Shown: piece by piece, positions 1-7,274 of the stretch
How the letters are laid out: every line of letters begins with the position of its first letter
Position numbering within the stretch: the first letter of the stretch is position 1
NCBI GenBank assembly: GCA_965649545.1
Contig: CBFGLF010000024.1
Location: forward strand, 1 to 18,997
Direction of reading: 5' to 3'
Source: CABHOJ01 sp965649545
GTDB lineage: Bacteria; Pseudomonadota; Gammaproteobacteria; Burkholderiales; Methylophilaceae
Length of the DNA: 18,997 nucleotides
Made by a program: the position numbers and the translations under genes
Notes under the pieces: model-generated
Seen by the model: the letters and a program-made list of their open reading frames with translations, nothing else
Told to the model about the DNA's origin: nothing
The model's database searches: none

Positions 1-1124
1 TCGCCCAAGGCTTCGAAACGCGAGTTCTGGAATTGCGCGCCGATCACCCCGGACATCCGGCCGATGTTGCCATGACCTGCCTCGACCGACCCTTCCATGC
101 CGCGATTCTTGAAAGTGGTGCCGACGGCACCATCCTCGATCTCCTGATGCTGGTAGTCGGTATGGGCCATCTTCACCTTGACGCGGTTGATGATGTTACC
201 GAGGTCGCTGAACTCCGAGGCGAAGTCCCAGCGATCGCTGTTCTGATCGATCCTAACGCCGGGTTCGGCCACCGTGCCGTAATTGTTGTTGAAGGTCGAG
301 TAGGAGACGCCGGCATAGCCTTTCTCGAACTTCAGGGAGGCCCCGAGCGCGCCACCGTCGCTTTCTGAGCTGCTGTTGACCAGACGTCCTCGCGAGCCAC
401 GATCCGTGCCGTCCGCGCGCGCCTTGCGGCTGGAGATGGCGAATCCGGGAATATCGAGGTCATCGGTCTTGCGTTTGTAGGCGTCGGCATGCAAGGTCAG
501 GACCCCGTTGCCGGCGTCCATGACGAAAGCGCCGTTCTTCTGGTTCTCGGCACCGCCGAAGCGCACCTCGCTGCGGCCGGTGACACCGTTGATCGCTTCC
601 TTGGGGATACGGTGGTCGATGGCATTGACTACGCCGCCGATGGCGCTACCGCCATATAGCAGGGCGGCCGGGCCTCGCACGACGTCGATCTGCTCGATCA
701 CCAGGGGGTCGAGTGCCACGGCATGATCGAAGCTCAGGCTGGAGGCGTCGAGGATACCAGTGCCATTCTGCATGATGCGCACCCGATCGCCATCGAGGCC
801 GCGGATCACCGGGCGTGAGGCATTGGGGCCGAAGCCGCTGCTGCTGACACCGGGGATGTACTTGAGCGTTTCGCCCAAGGTGCTCTCGCGGCGCAGGGAA
901 AGCTCGCGCCCGTTAAGCACGGTGACTGGGGTGACCAGCTCGTCAGAACTGACCCCCAAGGGATTGGCGGTCACGGCGACGGCCGGCAACTCGATCTCTT
1001 GTTGCGTGGGGGCGGCTTGTATCAAGCCGCAATGGCTGCCCAGGAGCAGGCTGACAGCCAGATAGGTCTTTTTGCGTCTACTGGCATTCAGCGCAGTACG
1101 CAGGGATTGACGATCGGAATTCAT
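1..1124 (-). CDS. TonB-dependent outer-membrane receptor, ZnuD-like (3' part missing)
   Basis: Outer-membrane receptor that would use TonB energy to import a bound substrate; resemblance to the ZnuD family suggests zinc (inference). Only the first 374 residues are present, because the gene runs off the left edge. A long basic N-region and a hydrophobic stretch (about residues 17-38, ending LIQAA) form a signal peptide. It is followed by a TonB-box-like segment ELPAVAVTANPLG. The plug domain is clear: STLGETLKYIPGVSSSGFGP, ASRPVIRGLDGDRVRIMQNG, DASSLSFDHAV, and VVRGPAALLYGGSAIGGVVN. The GFGPNASRPVIRGLDGDR and DASSLSFDHA blocks are typical of ZnuD-type rather than siderophore receptors. Beta-barrel strands follow. 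The ATG at 1124 has a GAGGA Shine-Dalgarno 5 nt upstream. A small secreted Cys/His protein lies 63 nt upstream on the same strand, so the two are probably co-transcribed. Family is confident, substrate is not. Confidence 0.9.
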   Translation of the reverse strand, partial: MNSDRQSLRTALNASRRKKTYLAVSLLLGSHCGLIQAAPTQQEIELPAVAVTANPLGVSSDELVTPVTVLNGRELSLRRESTLGETLKYIPGVSSSGFGPNASRPVIRGLDGDRVRIMQNGTGILDASSLSFDHAVALDPLVIEQIDVVRGPAALLYGGSAIGGVVNAIDHRIPKEAINGVTGRSEVRFGGAENQKNGAFVMDAGNGVLTLHADAYKRKTDDLDIPGFAISSRKARADGTDRGSRGRLVNSSSESDGGALGASLKFEKGYAGVSYSTFNNNYGTVAEPGVRIDQNSDRWDFASEFSDLGNIINRVKVKMAHTDYQHQEIEDGAVGTTFKNRGMEGSVEAGHGNIGRMSGVIGAQFQNSRFEALG

Positions 1125-1187
1125 GAGGTCCTCGCATAGCAAATAACGACACCAGCCGGTGTTGAGGCTGGAACGATGGATCAGTGC

Positions 1188-1496
1188 TTATGCGAAGGAA
1201 GGGGGTGCGCGTGCGGCGTAGTGGAACTGGGTGAGGCTTTGGTGGCTGGCAGGCTCGATGGCGTGCAGCGCGAAATCCCCTGTGCTGGCCAAGGGCTGGA
1301 AGCTGGTGAGGCCAAGCGCATTCGCCAGCTTGCCGTAGCTGAGACACTGGTCACACGCGGAAGTGTGCGGTGCCTTATCCTGTTGTTGCGATGGGGCCAG
1401 GTCGGCGAAGTGCGAGATCTCGTGCACAGCCGCGCCCTGTTGCCCGAAGGCGAACATGACGGCAAGTGCAAAACTGAGGATCAGGCGACGCAACAT
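1188..1496 (-). CDS. small secreted protein with HExxH-like and CxxC motifs, unknown function
   Basis: A 102-residue protein that I cannot assign to a named family with certainty. Residues 1-23 form a signal peptide (MLRR, then a hydrophobic core, then QQGAA). The mature part has HEISH at 25-29 and H44, C48, C51 (HTSACDQC), with further His residues near the C-terminus. A metal-binding or periplasmic accessory role is therefore possible, but this is inference. It lies directly upstream of the ZnuD-like receptor on the same strand (63-nt gap), which points to zinc or another metal. No good Shine-Dalgarno precedes the ATG at 1496. A TAAAAT -10-like hexamer at 1509-1504 would place the transcript start almost at the ATG. 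HExxH in so short a protein is more likely a ligand cluster than a protease site. Two overlapping open frames on this strand were judged less likely because they lack a signal peptide. Confidence 0.65.
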   Translation of the reverse strand: MLRRLILSFALAVMFAFGQQGAAVHEISHFADLAPSQQQDKAPHTSACDQCLSYGKLANALGLTSFQPLASTGDFALHAIEPASHQSLTQFHYAARAPPSFA

Positions 1497-1503
1497 GGCC
1501 GCG

Positions 1504-1509
1504 ATTTTA
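1504..1509 (-). promoter_or_regulatory. candidate -10 element for the small secreted protein / receptor unit
   Basis: TAAAAT on the minus strand (5 of 6 match to TATAAT) ends 7 nt before the ATG at 1496. No convincing -35 is seen at 16-18 bp, where the sequence is T-rich and belongs to the sodB terminator. If used, the mRNA would be almost leaderless. Confidence 0.3.
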
Positions 1510-1520
1510 ACAGAGTCTGT

Positions 1521-1554
1521 GATGAAAAAGAAAAAGGCCGCGGATGCGGCCTTT
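1521..1554 (-). terminator. Rho-independent terminator of sodB
   Basis: On the minus strand AAAGGCCGC, loop ATCC, GCGGCCTTT form a perfect 9-bp stem followed by a T-rich tract (TTTTTCTTTTT, with part of it in the stem). It starts about 18 nt after the sodB stop and separates sodB from the downstream secreted protein/receptor unit. Confidence 0.9.
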
Positions 1555-1572
1555 GCACGTGCGAAGAACGGC

Positions 1573-2154
1573 TTACTTGAAGTTCTCTGCCGCGAAATCC
1601 CAGTTGGCCAGCGAAGTCAGGAACGCTTCGACGAACTTGGGGCGTGCGTTGCGGTAGTCGATGTAGTAGGCGTGTTCCCAGACATCGATCGTCAGCAAGG
1701 CCTTGTCGCCCGTGGTCAGTGGCGTGCCGGCTGCGCCCATGTTGACGATATCGACCGAGCCATCGGCCTTCTTCACGAGCCAAGTCCAGCCGGAACCGAA
1801 GTTACCCACGGCGGAAGCCTGGAAAGCCTTCTTGAATTCCTCGAAGGAACCCCATTTGGCGTTGATGGCATCTGCCAGGGGGCCGCTAGGTGCGCCGCCG
1901 CCATTAGGCTTCATGCTGTGCCAGAAGAAGGTGTGATTCCAGATCTGAGCGGAGTTGTTGTAGATGCCGCCAGAGGACTTCTTGATGATCTCTTCCAGGG
2001 CAGCGTTCTCGAATTCGGTACCCTTGATCAGGTTGTTCAGGTTGGTGACGTAGGTCTGGTGGTGTTTGCCGTAATGGAACTCCAGCGTTTCTTCAGAGAT
2101 GTGCGGCGCGAGGGCGTTCTTGGCATAGGGTAAAGCAGGCAATTGATGTTCCAT
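1573..2154 (-). CDS. sodB: superoxide dismutase, iron type
   Basis: Cytoplasmic enzyme converting superoxide to hydrogen peroxide and oxygen. At 193 residues it has the usual length. The metal ligands are H27 (FHYGKHH), H74 (IWNHTFFW), D156 and H160 (DVWEHAYY). Features pointing to Fe rather than Mn are Q70 in NNSAQIWNHTFFW, GNFGSGWTWLV and AAGTPLT. The ATG at 2154 has an AAGGAA Shine-Dalgarno 5 nt upstream. The gene appears monocistronic, with a strong hairpin terminator just after the stop and a 249-bp gap upstream to xerC. That gap holds a Fur-box-like palindrome (2237-2255), so control by iron status is likely. Identity is very secure. Confidence 0.97.
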   Translation of the reverse strand: MEHQLPALPYAKNALAPHISEETLEFHYGKHHQTYVTNLNNLIKGTEFENAALEEIIKKSSGGIYNNSAQIWNHTFFWHSMKPNGGGAPSGPLADAINAKWGSFEEFKKAFQASAVGNFGSGWTWLVKKADGSVDIVNMGAAGTPLTTGDKALLTIDVWEHAYYIDYRNARPKFVEAFLTSLANWDFAAENFK

Positions 2155-2236
2155 GATATTTCCTTAAAGCTAATAGGGATAATGAAAGCAGAGGGGTTCA
2201 CCTGAAATCTTGCCACAATTACGAAGCAGTTTCGGT

Positions 2237-2255
2237 AACAAGAATCATTCTCAAA
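2237..2255. promoter_or_regulatory. Fur-box-like operator upstream of sodB
   Basis: AACAAGAATCATTCTCAAA contains the 12-base core AGAATCATTCTC, which matches the centre of the classical Fur site with flanking GAGAAT/ATTCTC dyad symmetry. It is centred about 92 bp upstream of the sodB ATG, in the only promoter-bearing gap between xerC and sodB. On the minus strand a weak -35/-10-like pair (TTGTTA and TAATTG) lies immediately downstream, so the site would overlap or sit just upstream of a promoter. Fur control of sodB is known in several bacteria, directly or through small RNAs; the mode here is unknown. Confidence 0.6.
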
Positions 2256-2372
2256 ACGGCGTGCAGGGATGTATTTCTTCCGTGCTACAGGGTGCGCCGC
2301 ATCGCAGACTTTAGCAAGTTGCTGACAACAGATTGTAACTGTTGCGGTGGAGGCTAACCTTCAGGCGAGGCC

Positions 2373-2387
2373 GACGGCCGTGCCGTC
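2373..2387 (-). repeat. GC-rich hairpin downstream of xerC
   Basis: Perfect inverted repeat GACGGC-CGT-GCCGTC (plus-strand reading), 16 nt beyond the xerC stop. No T-tract follows on the minus strand, so it is not a canonical terminator; it may stabilise the mRNA 3' end. A second small dyad, CAACAG-N7-CTGTTG, lies at 2326-2344. Confidence 0.35.
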
Positions 2388-2403
2388 ACCAAAGTCCAGC
2401 CGG

Positions 2404-3279
2404 TCATTTCTTACGGGCACGTGGGTGGGCGGCATCGTAGACCTTGGCGAGATGCTGAAAGTCGAGATGGGTATAGACCTGCGTCGTGCTGATGTTGGCG
2501 TGCCCCAGCATCTCCTGCACGGCACGCAGGTCACCGCTGGATTGCAGGACATGCGTGGCGAAACTGTGCCGCAACATATGGGGGTGGACATCGGCGCTGA
2601 TCCCCTGCTTGATGGCCCACTGCTTGATGCGATACTGGATCGCACGCGGGGTGATGCGTTTGCCTTGCTGCGTGATGAAGAGCGCTTGCGGATCGGCCTT
2701 GGGGATGGAAACACGTGCGAGCAGCCAGTTGCGGATGGCCTGGATCGCATGACTGCCCATCGGCACGATGCGGGTCTTGCTGCCTTTGCCGGTCACGGTC
2801 ACCGTGCCATTTCCGAGATCGAGCGCGTTGATGTCGAGGCTGACCATCTCCGCCAACCGCAATCCCGACGAATAGAACAGCTCCAGGATGGCGCGGTCAC
2901 GCAAGGTCAGGGGCTCGTCGCCTTCGATGGTGACCAGGCTTACGGCCTGATCGGTGGAAAGTGCCTGTGGCAGCGTCTTGGCGGATTTGGGCGCTTTGAG
3001 TCCGCTACACGGATTACTGGCGTAACCATGGCGCTGCATGAGGAAACTGAACAGACCCCGCCAGGCGGACAAGCACCTTGCGATGCTCTTTCCGCCCAGG
3101 CCGCGTCCGTGGAGCGCTGCGATATAGCGCCGAATATGATTCGGCGTGAGCGAATCTAGGGATTGGTCTTTGGATAGTGCAAGCAATTGCCGGATATCGC
3201 GTGCGTAGTTCTCTCTTGTGAGCGGACTCAGGCCGCGCTCGAAACTCAGGTACGCCAGATAGTCGGCTAAGGGATCCAA
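2404..3279 (-). CDS. xerC: tyrosine recombinase XerC
   Basis: Site-specific recombinase that, with XerD, resolves chromosome dimers at dif during division. At 291 residues it has the normal length. The N-terminal SAM-like core-binding domain covers about 1-90 (FERGLSPLTRENYARD), and the catalytic domain about 105-285. All active-site residues are present: R141 (SGLRLAEM), K165 (GKGSKTR), H234 and R237 (HPHMLRHSFATH), H260 (LGHANISTTQ) and the nucleophile Y269 (QVYTHLD). The start must be TTG at 3279: no ATG or GTG occurs in frame upstream, and the N-terminus aligns with the family from here. It begins 2 nt after the DUF484 stop, so translational coupling is likely. It is the last gene of lpxL-dapF-DUF484-xerC; dapF-DUF484-xerC is a widely conserved proteobacterial order. 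It could be confused with XerD, but the context favours XerC. Confidence 0.95.
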   Translation of the reverse strand: MDPLADYLAYLSFERGLSPLTRENYARDIRQLLALSKDQSLDSLTPNHIRRYIAALHGRGLGGKSIARCLSAWRGLFSFLMQRHGYASNPCSGLKAPKSAKTLPQALSTDQAVSLVTIEGDEPLTLRDRAILELFYSSGLRLAEMVSLDINALDLGNGTVTVTGKGSKTRIVPMGSHAIQAIRNWLLARVSIPKADPQALFITQQGKRITPRAIQYRIKQWAIKQGISADVHPHMLRHSFATHVLQSSGDLRAVQEMLGHANISTTQVYTHLDFQHLAKVYDAAHPRARKK

Positions 3280-3281
3280 GG

Positions 3282-3953
3282 CTATTCGATATAGCGCAGC
3301 AAGGCGGCACTCACGAGCTCGCCGATGCGCTTGAGGAACAAGGTGCCCATCTCGGGATAGAAACGTTGTTCGTCATCCGCGGCCATGGCCAGCAGGCCGA
3401 ACACCTTTTCACTGCGTAAGGCGACGAGTGCGAACGATTTTGGGCTGGCATTCTCCCCGAACCAGCTATCCATCTCCAGGCCCGGCCGATGGCCGCAGTA
3501 GGGTGTCAGCAATCCATCCGCCCAGTTACGCAATTCCTCGTCCACAGCCTCAAAGATCGGCTGCTCACGATCCAGTTGATTGACAGGGTCCGCCCACAGT
3601 CGCAGACCGACATACGGTACCTGGAAATCCTCGCGCAGGGTGTGCGTCAGGATCTGCACCAGCACTTCGAGGTTCTGGCTGGCGAGCAGGCCAAGACAGA
3701 GGCGATGGACCTTCTCGCTCGTGACGTCGTTCTCTTCGCCGAATTTGAGGAAGTCCGCCATCTTGGCTTCGAGCACGCGGATACGATCGCGCTGCAAGAG
3801 TTGCTGGCGTTCGGCCAGCGAGACCGTGCCGCTGCCGTGGGGGCTAGGCAGGTACATCTCTGTCAGCAACTCGGCATGCTGTTCGAAGAACTGTGGGTGG
3901 GCTTTCAGGTAATTACCGACATCGAGTTCGCTGAGCGGGTTTTCGTTATCCAT
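3282..3953 (-). CDS. DUF484 family protein (GAF-like)
   Basis: Conserved 223-residue cytoplasmic protein of the DUF484 family (the YigA relative in enterobacteria). Molecular function is unknown. Residues 8-35 (LDVGNYLKAHPQFFEQHAELLTEM) and the SPHGSGTVSLAERQ block that follows are the family hallmark. The segment 45-80 is helical and probably coiled-coil, and about 85-220 resembles a GAF-like fold. The ATG at 3953 has an AAGGA site 8 nt upstream. It sits between dapF (60-nt gap) and xerC (2-nt gap), the same order as in many proteobacteria. No catalytic motif is visible. Family call is firm; the role is not known. Confidence 0.9.
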   Translation of the reverse strand: MDNENPLSELDVGNYLKAHPQFFEQHAELLTEMYLPSPHGSGTVSLAERQQLLQRDRIRVLEAKMADFLKFGEENDVTSEKVHRLCLGLLASQNLEVLVQILTHTLREDFQVPYVGLRLWADPVNQLDREQPIFEAVDEELRNWADGLLTPYCGHRPGLEMDSWFGENASPKSFALVALRSEKVFGLLAMAADDEQRFYPEMGTLFLKRIGELVSAALLRYIE

Positions 3954-4013
3954 GGGATGTCCTTGATAGGCAGGTTTGCAGGTTCTTGTGGTTTGGCGTG
4001 ATGTTTGTATGCA

Positions 4014-4847
4014 TCACAGAAGTTCGATCTCGCCGTGAAAGACGGTCATGGCGGGCCCCGTCATCCAGACCGGGCTGCTACCGCCGGACCAGCTGATCTG
4101 GAGTTGTCCGCCACGGGTGCTCACCTTGACCGGACTCTCCAGCAGGCCCTGCCGGATCCCTGTGACCACCGCGGCACAGGCGCCCGTCCCGCAGGCCAGG
4201 GTCTCTCCGCTGCCGCGCTCGTAGACACGGAGTTTGATCTCGTGGCTTGAGACGACCTGCATGAAACCGGCGTTCACGCGTTGCGGGAAACGTGGATGGG
4301 CCTCGATGATCGGTCCTTGCGCAGCCACCGGGGCTTCATCGACATCAGGCACGACCTGGACGGCATGCGGATTGCCCATGGAAACGACGCCGATATCGAC
4401 GCGCTGGCCAGCCACATCCAGGACGTGGGTGAGGGCAGGCGCATCGGCGATGAAAGGCACATGCTCAGGATTGAAATCCGGCGCGCCCATGTTGACGGTG
4501 ACGTTACCGTCGGACTCGAGCTTGGGATAGATGACGCCACTCGCCGTCTCGACGGCGATCTCGGCTTTGTCGGTCAACTGATGCTCATGCACGAAACGTA
4601 CGAAACAACGTGCGCCATTACCGCATTGTTCCACTTCGCCGCCATCGGCATTGAATATGCGGTAGCGGAAATCCACGTTGTCCTGCGTCGGACGCTCGAC
4701 CATCAACAGTTGGTCGCAGCCGACGCCGAAATGCCGATCGGCGATGTAACGGATCTGCTCGGCGGAGAGCGCAAGCGGACTGGTGTAGGCATCGACCACC
4801 ACGAAATCGTTGCCGATACCCTGCATCTTGGTGAATTTGAGATTCAT
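4014..4847 (-). CDS. dapF: diaminopimelate epimerase
   Basis: Converts LL- to meso-diaminopimelate in the lysine and peptidoglycan precursor pathway; cytoplasmic and cofactor-independent. The 277-residue length is typical. The paired catalytic cysteines are C75 (EQCGNGARC) and C219 (GETLACGTGAC). The N-terminus MNLKFTKMQGIGNDFVVVDA matches the family and fixes the start at 4847. A longer open frame back to 4928 would overlap the lpxL stop and add residues unlike the family. The Shine-Dalgarno before 4847 is weak. The gene lies 67 nt after lpxL and 60 nt before DUF484, with no terminator visible in either gap, so one operon is likely. Confidence 0.96.
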   Translation of the reverse strand: MNLKFTKMQGIGNDFVVVDAYTSPLALSAEQIRYIADRHFGVGCDQLLMVERPTQDNVDFRYRIFNADGGEVEQCGNGARCFVRFVHEHQLTDKAEIAVETASGVIYPKLESDGNVTVNMGAPDFNPEHVPFIADAPALTHVLDVAGQRVDIGVVSMGNPHAVQVVPDVDEAPVAAQGPIIEAHPRFPQRVNAGFMQVVSSHEIKLRVYERGSGETLACGTGACAAVVTGIRQGLLESPVKVSTRGGQLQISWSGGSSPVWMTGPAMTVFHGEIELL

Positions 4848-4914
4848 GTACGTAAGAAGATTGAGTGCTTGATGGTGATTGTAGGGGAATGTGCCGCGAG
4901 CCGATAGACGAGCG

Positions 4915-5766
4915 TCATGCGGCGGCATCCTTGTTACGACTCTGTCGTGGCTGTTTATAGCGGCGATAGCTCCAGAGATATTGTGCCGGTTCTGCCCTCA
5001 CCAGACGCTCGATGGCGAGGTTGATGTTGGCCGGCGTCGGCTCGACGCCCAGCGGCTCGATATGGATGACGAAGCCTCTGCCCCAGGACAGGCGTTCGCC
5101 AAAAGCCATCAGGACGGTAGCGCCTGTGGTCTCTGCCAGCTTGCTGACCAGGCTCATGGTGTAAGCGGGTTTGCCGAAGAAATCCGCCCAGACCCCTTCC
5201 CCGGATTCCGGGACCTGGTCGGGCAGGATGCCGATCGCATCGCCCTTTCTGAGGGTTTTGAGCAGGCTGCGCACACCGCCCATGCTGGTGGCCGCCAGCG
5301 TGATCTGGCTGCGATTGCGGCCTTCCTCGATCAGGGGCGCCAGCCAACTCTGGCGGGGAGGCCGGTAGAGCACGGTGATAGGGTGCCGCGCGGCATAGAA
5401 TAACGCTGTGATCTCATAGCAACCGAGATGCGGCGTCAGGAAGATGATGCCTTTGCCTTCCGCGCGCGCTTGCTCGACATGGTGCCAGCCATGACACGCT
5501 TTGATCCATTTGAGGGTGCTGGCGGGTGAACGAAACCAGACCGCGAAAGTCTCTAGGATACCTTTGCCAGTCTCGCGGACGTTTTGGCGTACGAGTCTTT
5601 TGTATGCCGCTGGATCGGATGCAATCCCTGCATTGGCAAGGTTGTTGCGAATACGTCGAGAGAATTTTTTGTCGCTCAGATAGCTGATCATTCCCGTCAG
5701 GATCCCCAGTCCGTGGACGACCGGCAAGGGTAATGCCGAGATGACGCGAAGCAATGCCTTGAGCAT
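4915..5766 (-). CDS. lpxL: lipid A biosynthesis (lauroyl-type) acyltransferase
   Basis: Member of the LpxL/HtrB (LPLAT) family, which adds a secondary acyl chain to the lipid A precursor at the inner membrane. The protein has 283 residues. A hydrophobic N-terminal anchor covers about 4-30. The catalytic HX4E motif is H113-LGCY-E118, followed by TVLYRPP, RGGVRSL-like (MGGVRSLLKTLRKG), a GILPDQVP block and the FFGKPAYTM segment, all expected of the family. The C-terminus has QYLWSYRRYK. The ATG at 5766 is preceded by a purine-rich AAAAAGAAA. It is the first gene of the dapF-DUF484-xerC unit and divergent from metK across a 99-bp gap. Whether it is the first or second acyltransferase (lpxL or lpxM) cannot be decided from sequence alone. 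Confidence 0.88.
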   Translation of the reverse strand: MLKALLRVISALPLPVVHGLGILTGMISYLSDKKFSRRIRNNLANAGIASDPAAYKRLVRQNVRETGKGILETFAVWFRSPASTLKWIKACHGWHHVEQARAEGKGIIFLTPHLGCYEITALFYAARHPITVLYRPPRQSWLAPLIEEGRNRSQITLAATSMGGVRSLLKTLRKGDAIGILPDQVPESGEGVWADFFGKPAYTMSLVSKLAETTGATVLMAFGERLSWGRGFVIHIEPLGVEPTPANINLAIERLVRAEPAQYLWSYRRYKQPRQSRNKDAAA

Positions 5767-5792
5767 GTATTTCTTTTTGAAACAGGATGATT

Positions 5793-5807
5793 TTGCTATT
5801 CTAGCAA
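5793..5807. promoter_or_regulatory. palindromic shared -10 region for divergent lpxL and metK
   Basis: TTGCTA-TTC-TAGCAA is a perfect 6-bp dyad. Read on plus it contains an extended -10, TGC-TATTCT (5797-5802), for metK. Read on minus it contains TGC-TAGAAT (5803-5798) for lpxL. Predicted starts near 5809 (plus) and 5791 (minus) give leaders of about 57 nt and 25 nt. A TTGAAA at 5777-5782 is a -35 candidate for metK but with a short 14-bp spacer; TTTAAA on minus (5824-5819) could serve lpxL. Alternatively the dyad is a repressor operator. Confidence 0.5.
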
Positions 5808-5865
5808 TCTTTTGATTTTTTAAACCCGCTGCTTTTACTTTAATCCCTGGGTACAGACCGAACCA

Positions 5866-7041
<1,176 letters not shown>

Positions 7042-7047
7042 CAAGGT

Positions 7048-7076
7048 TTGGCTAAATGAGAATTTAGCCTTATAAT
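7048..7076 (+). promoter_or_regulatory. promoter of the ahcY riboswitch transcript
   Basis: A perfect -10 TATAAT (7071-7076) is preceded at 17 bp by TTGGCT (7048-7053, 4 of 6 match). The predicted start at about 7083 lies 3-4 nt before the first paired base of the SAH riboswitch, which fits well. It overlaps the hairpin downstream of metK. Confidence 0.75.
7050..7069 (+). terminator. hairpin after metK, possible weak terminator
   Basis: GGCTAAAT-GAGA-ATTTAGCC is a perfect 8-bp stem beginning 8 nt after the metK stop. It is followed by TTATAATTCAATC, T/A-rich but not a real U-tract, so termination may be partial. It physically overlaps the -35 and spacer of the ahcY promoter. Confidence 0.45.
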
Positions 7077-7085
7077 TCAATCATT

Positions 7086-7170
7086 AATCGAGGAACGCTG
7101 CGAGGCGGGAGTCCTTCCCGCCCCAGGCTCGGTTGTCAAAGCGTAGTCTAGCTTTGTGAACGGCGTTCAC
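7086..7170 (+). ncRNA. S-adenosylhomocysteine (SAH) riboswitch upstream of ahcY
   Basis: All helices of the SAH riboswitch class can be drawn. P1 is AATCGAG (7086-7092) with CTCGGTT (7128-7134). P2 is GGCGGGA (7104-7110) with TCCCGCC (7116-7122), loop GTCCT. P4 is CAAAGC (7137-7142) with GCTTTG (7151-7156). The pseudoknot pairs GAACGC (7093-7098) with GCGTTC (7163-7168). The conserved core strings CGAGGAACGCTGCGA, CCAGGCTCGG and GAACGGCGTTCACC agree with the known consensus. In this class, SAH binding turns expression of the downstream SAH-degrading gene on; ahcY begins about 105 nt further on, after an expression platform with competing hairpins. Confidence 0.95.
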
Positions 7171-7221
7171 CTTATTAACTCGTGCCGGGCACGGGAGATG
7201 GGTGAAGAAAGCGTTGTTCAC
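7156..7221 (+). promoter_or_regulatory. expression platform of the SAH riboswitch with competing GTGAA/TTCAC elements
   Basis: GTGAAC (7156-7161) can form a 6-bp, GGC-loop hairpin with GTTCAC (7165-7170). This would destroy the pseudoknot strand 7163-7168 and the last P4 pair. TTCACC (7166-7171) can also pair with GGTGAA (7201-7206), which can pair instead with TTCAC at 7217-7221. A stable CGTGC-CGG-GCACG hairpin lies between (7181-7193). No U-tract terminator is visible, so translational or Rho-type control is more likely. The pairing is seen in the sequence; its use is inferred. Confidence 0.5.
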
Positions 7222-7274
7222 ATCGCGTTCCAGCAAGCCCCTTCCCTCCGGTCACACATTCAAGGTAGATGAAA

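Noticed and set aside
25..29. HEISH in the small secreted protein (residues 25-29) as a protease active site
   Set aside because: The protein is too small for a zincin fold and lacks a third ligand motif; a metal-binding cluster is more plausible.
1149..1171. Overlapping hairpins ACACC-AGCC-GGTGT and CCAGCC-N8-GGCTGG before the receptor gene as a riboswitch
   Set aside because: Too short for a known metal or cobalamin riboswitch; no B12-box or other conserved core is visible.
1363..2133. 256-codon open frame antisense to sodB
   Set aside because: sodB is certain here, and the frame also crosses the sodB terminator and the secreted-protein gene.
2326..2344. CAACAG-N7-CTGTTG dyad between xerC and sodB as a terminator or operator
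   Set aside because: Stem of only 6 bp, no U-tract on the minus strand, and it resembles no operator I know.
2347..3159. 270-codon open frame antisense to xerC
   Set aside because: xerC has all catalytic residues and occupies the region; the antisense product has no recognisable domain.
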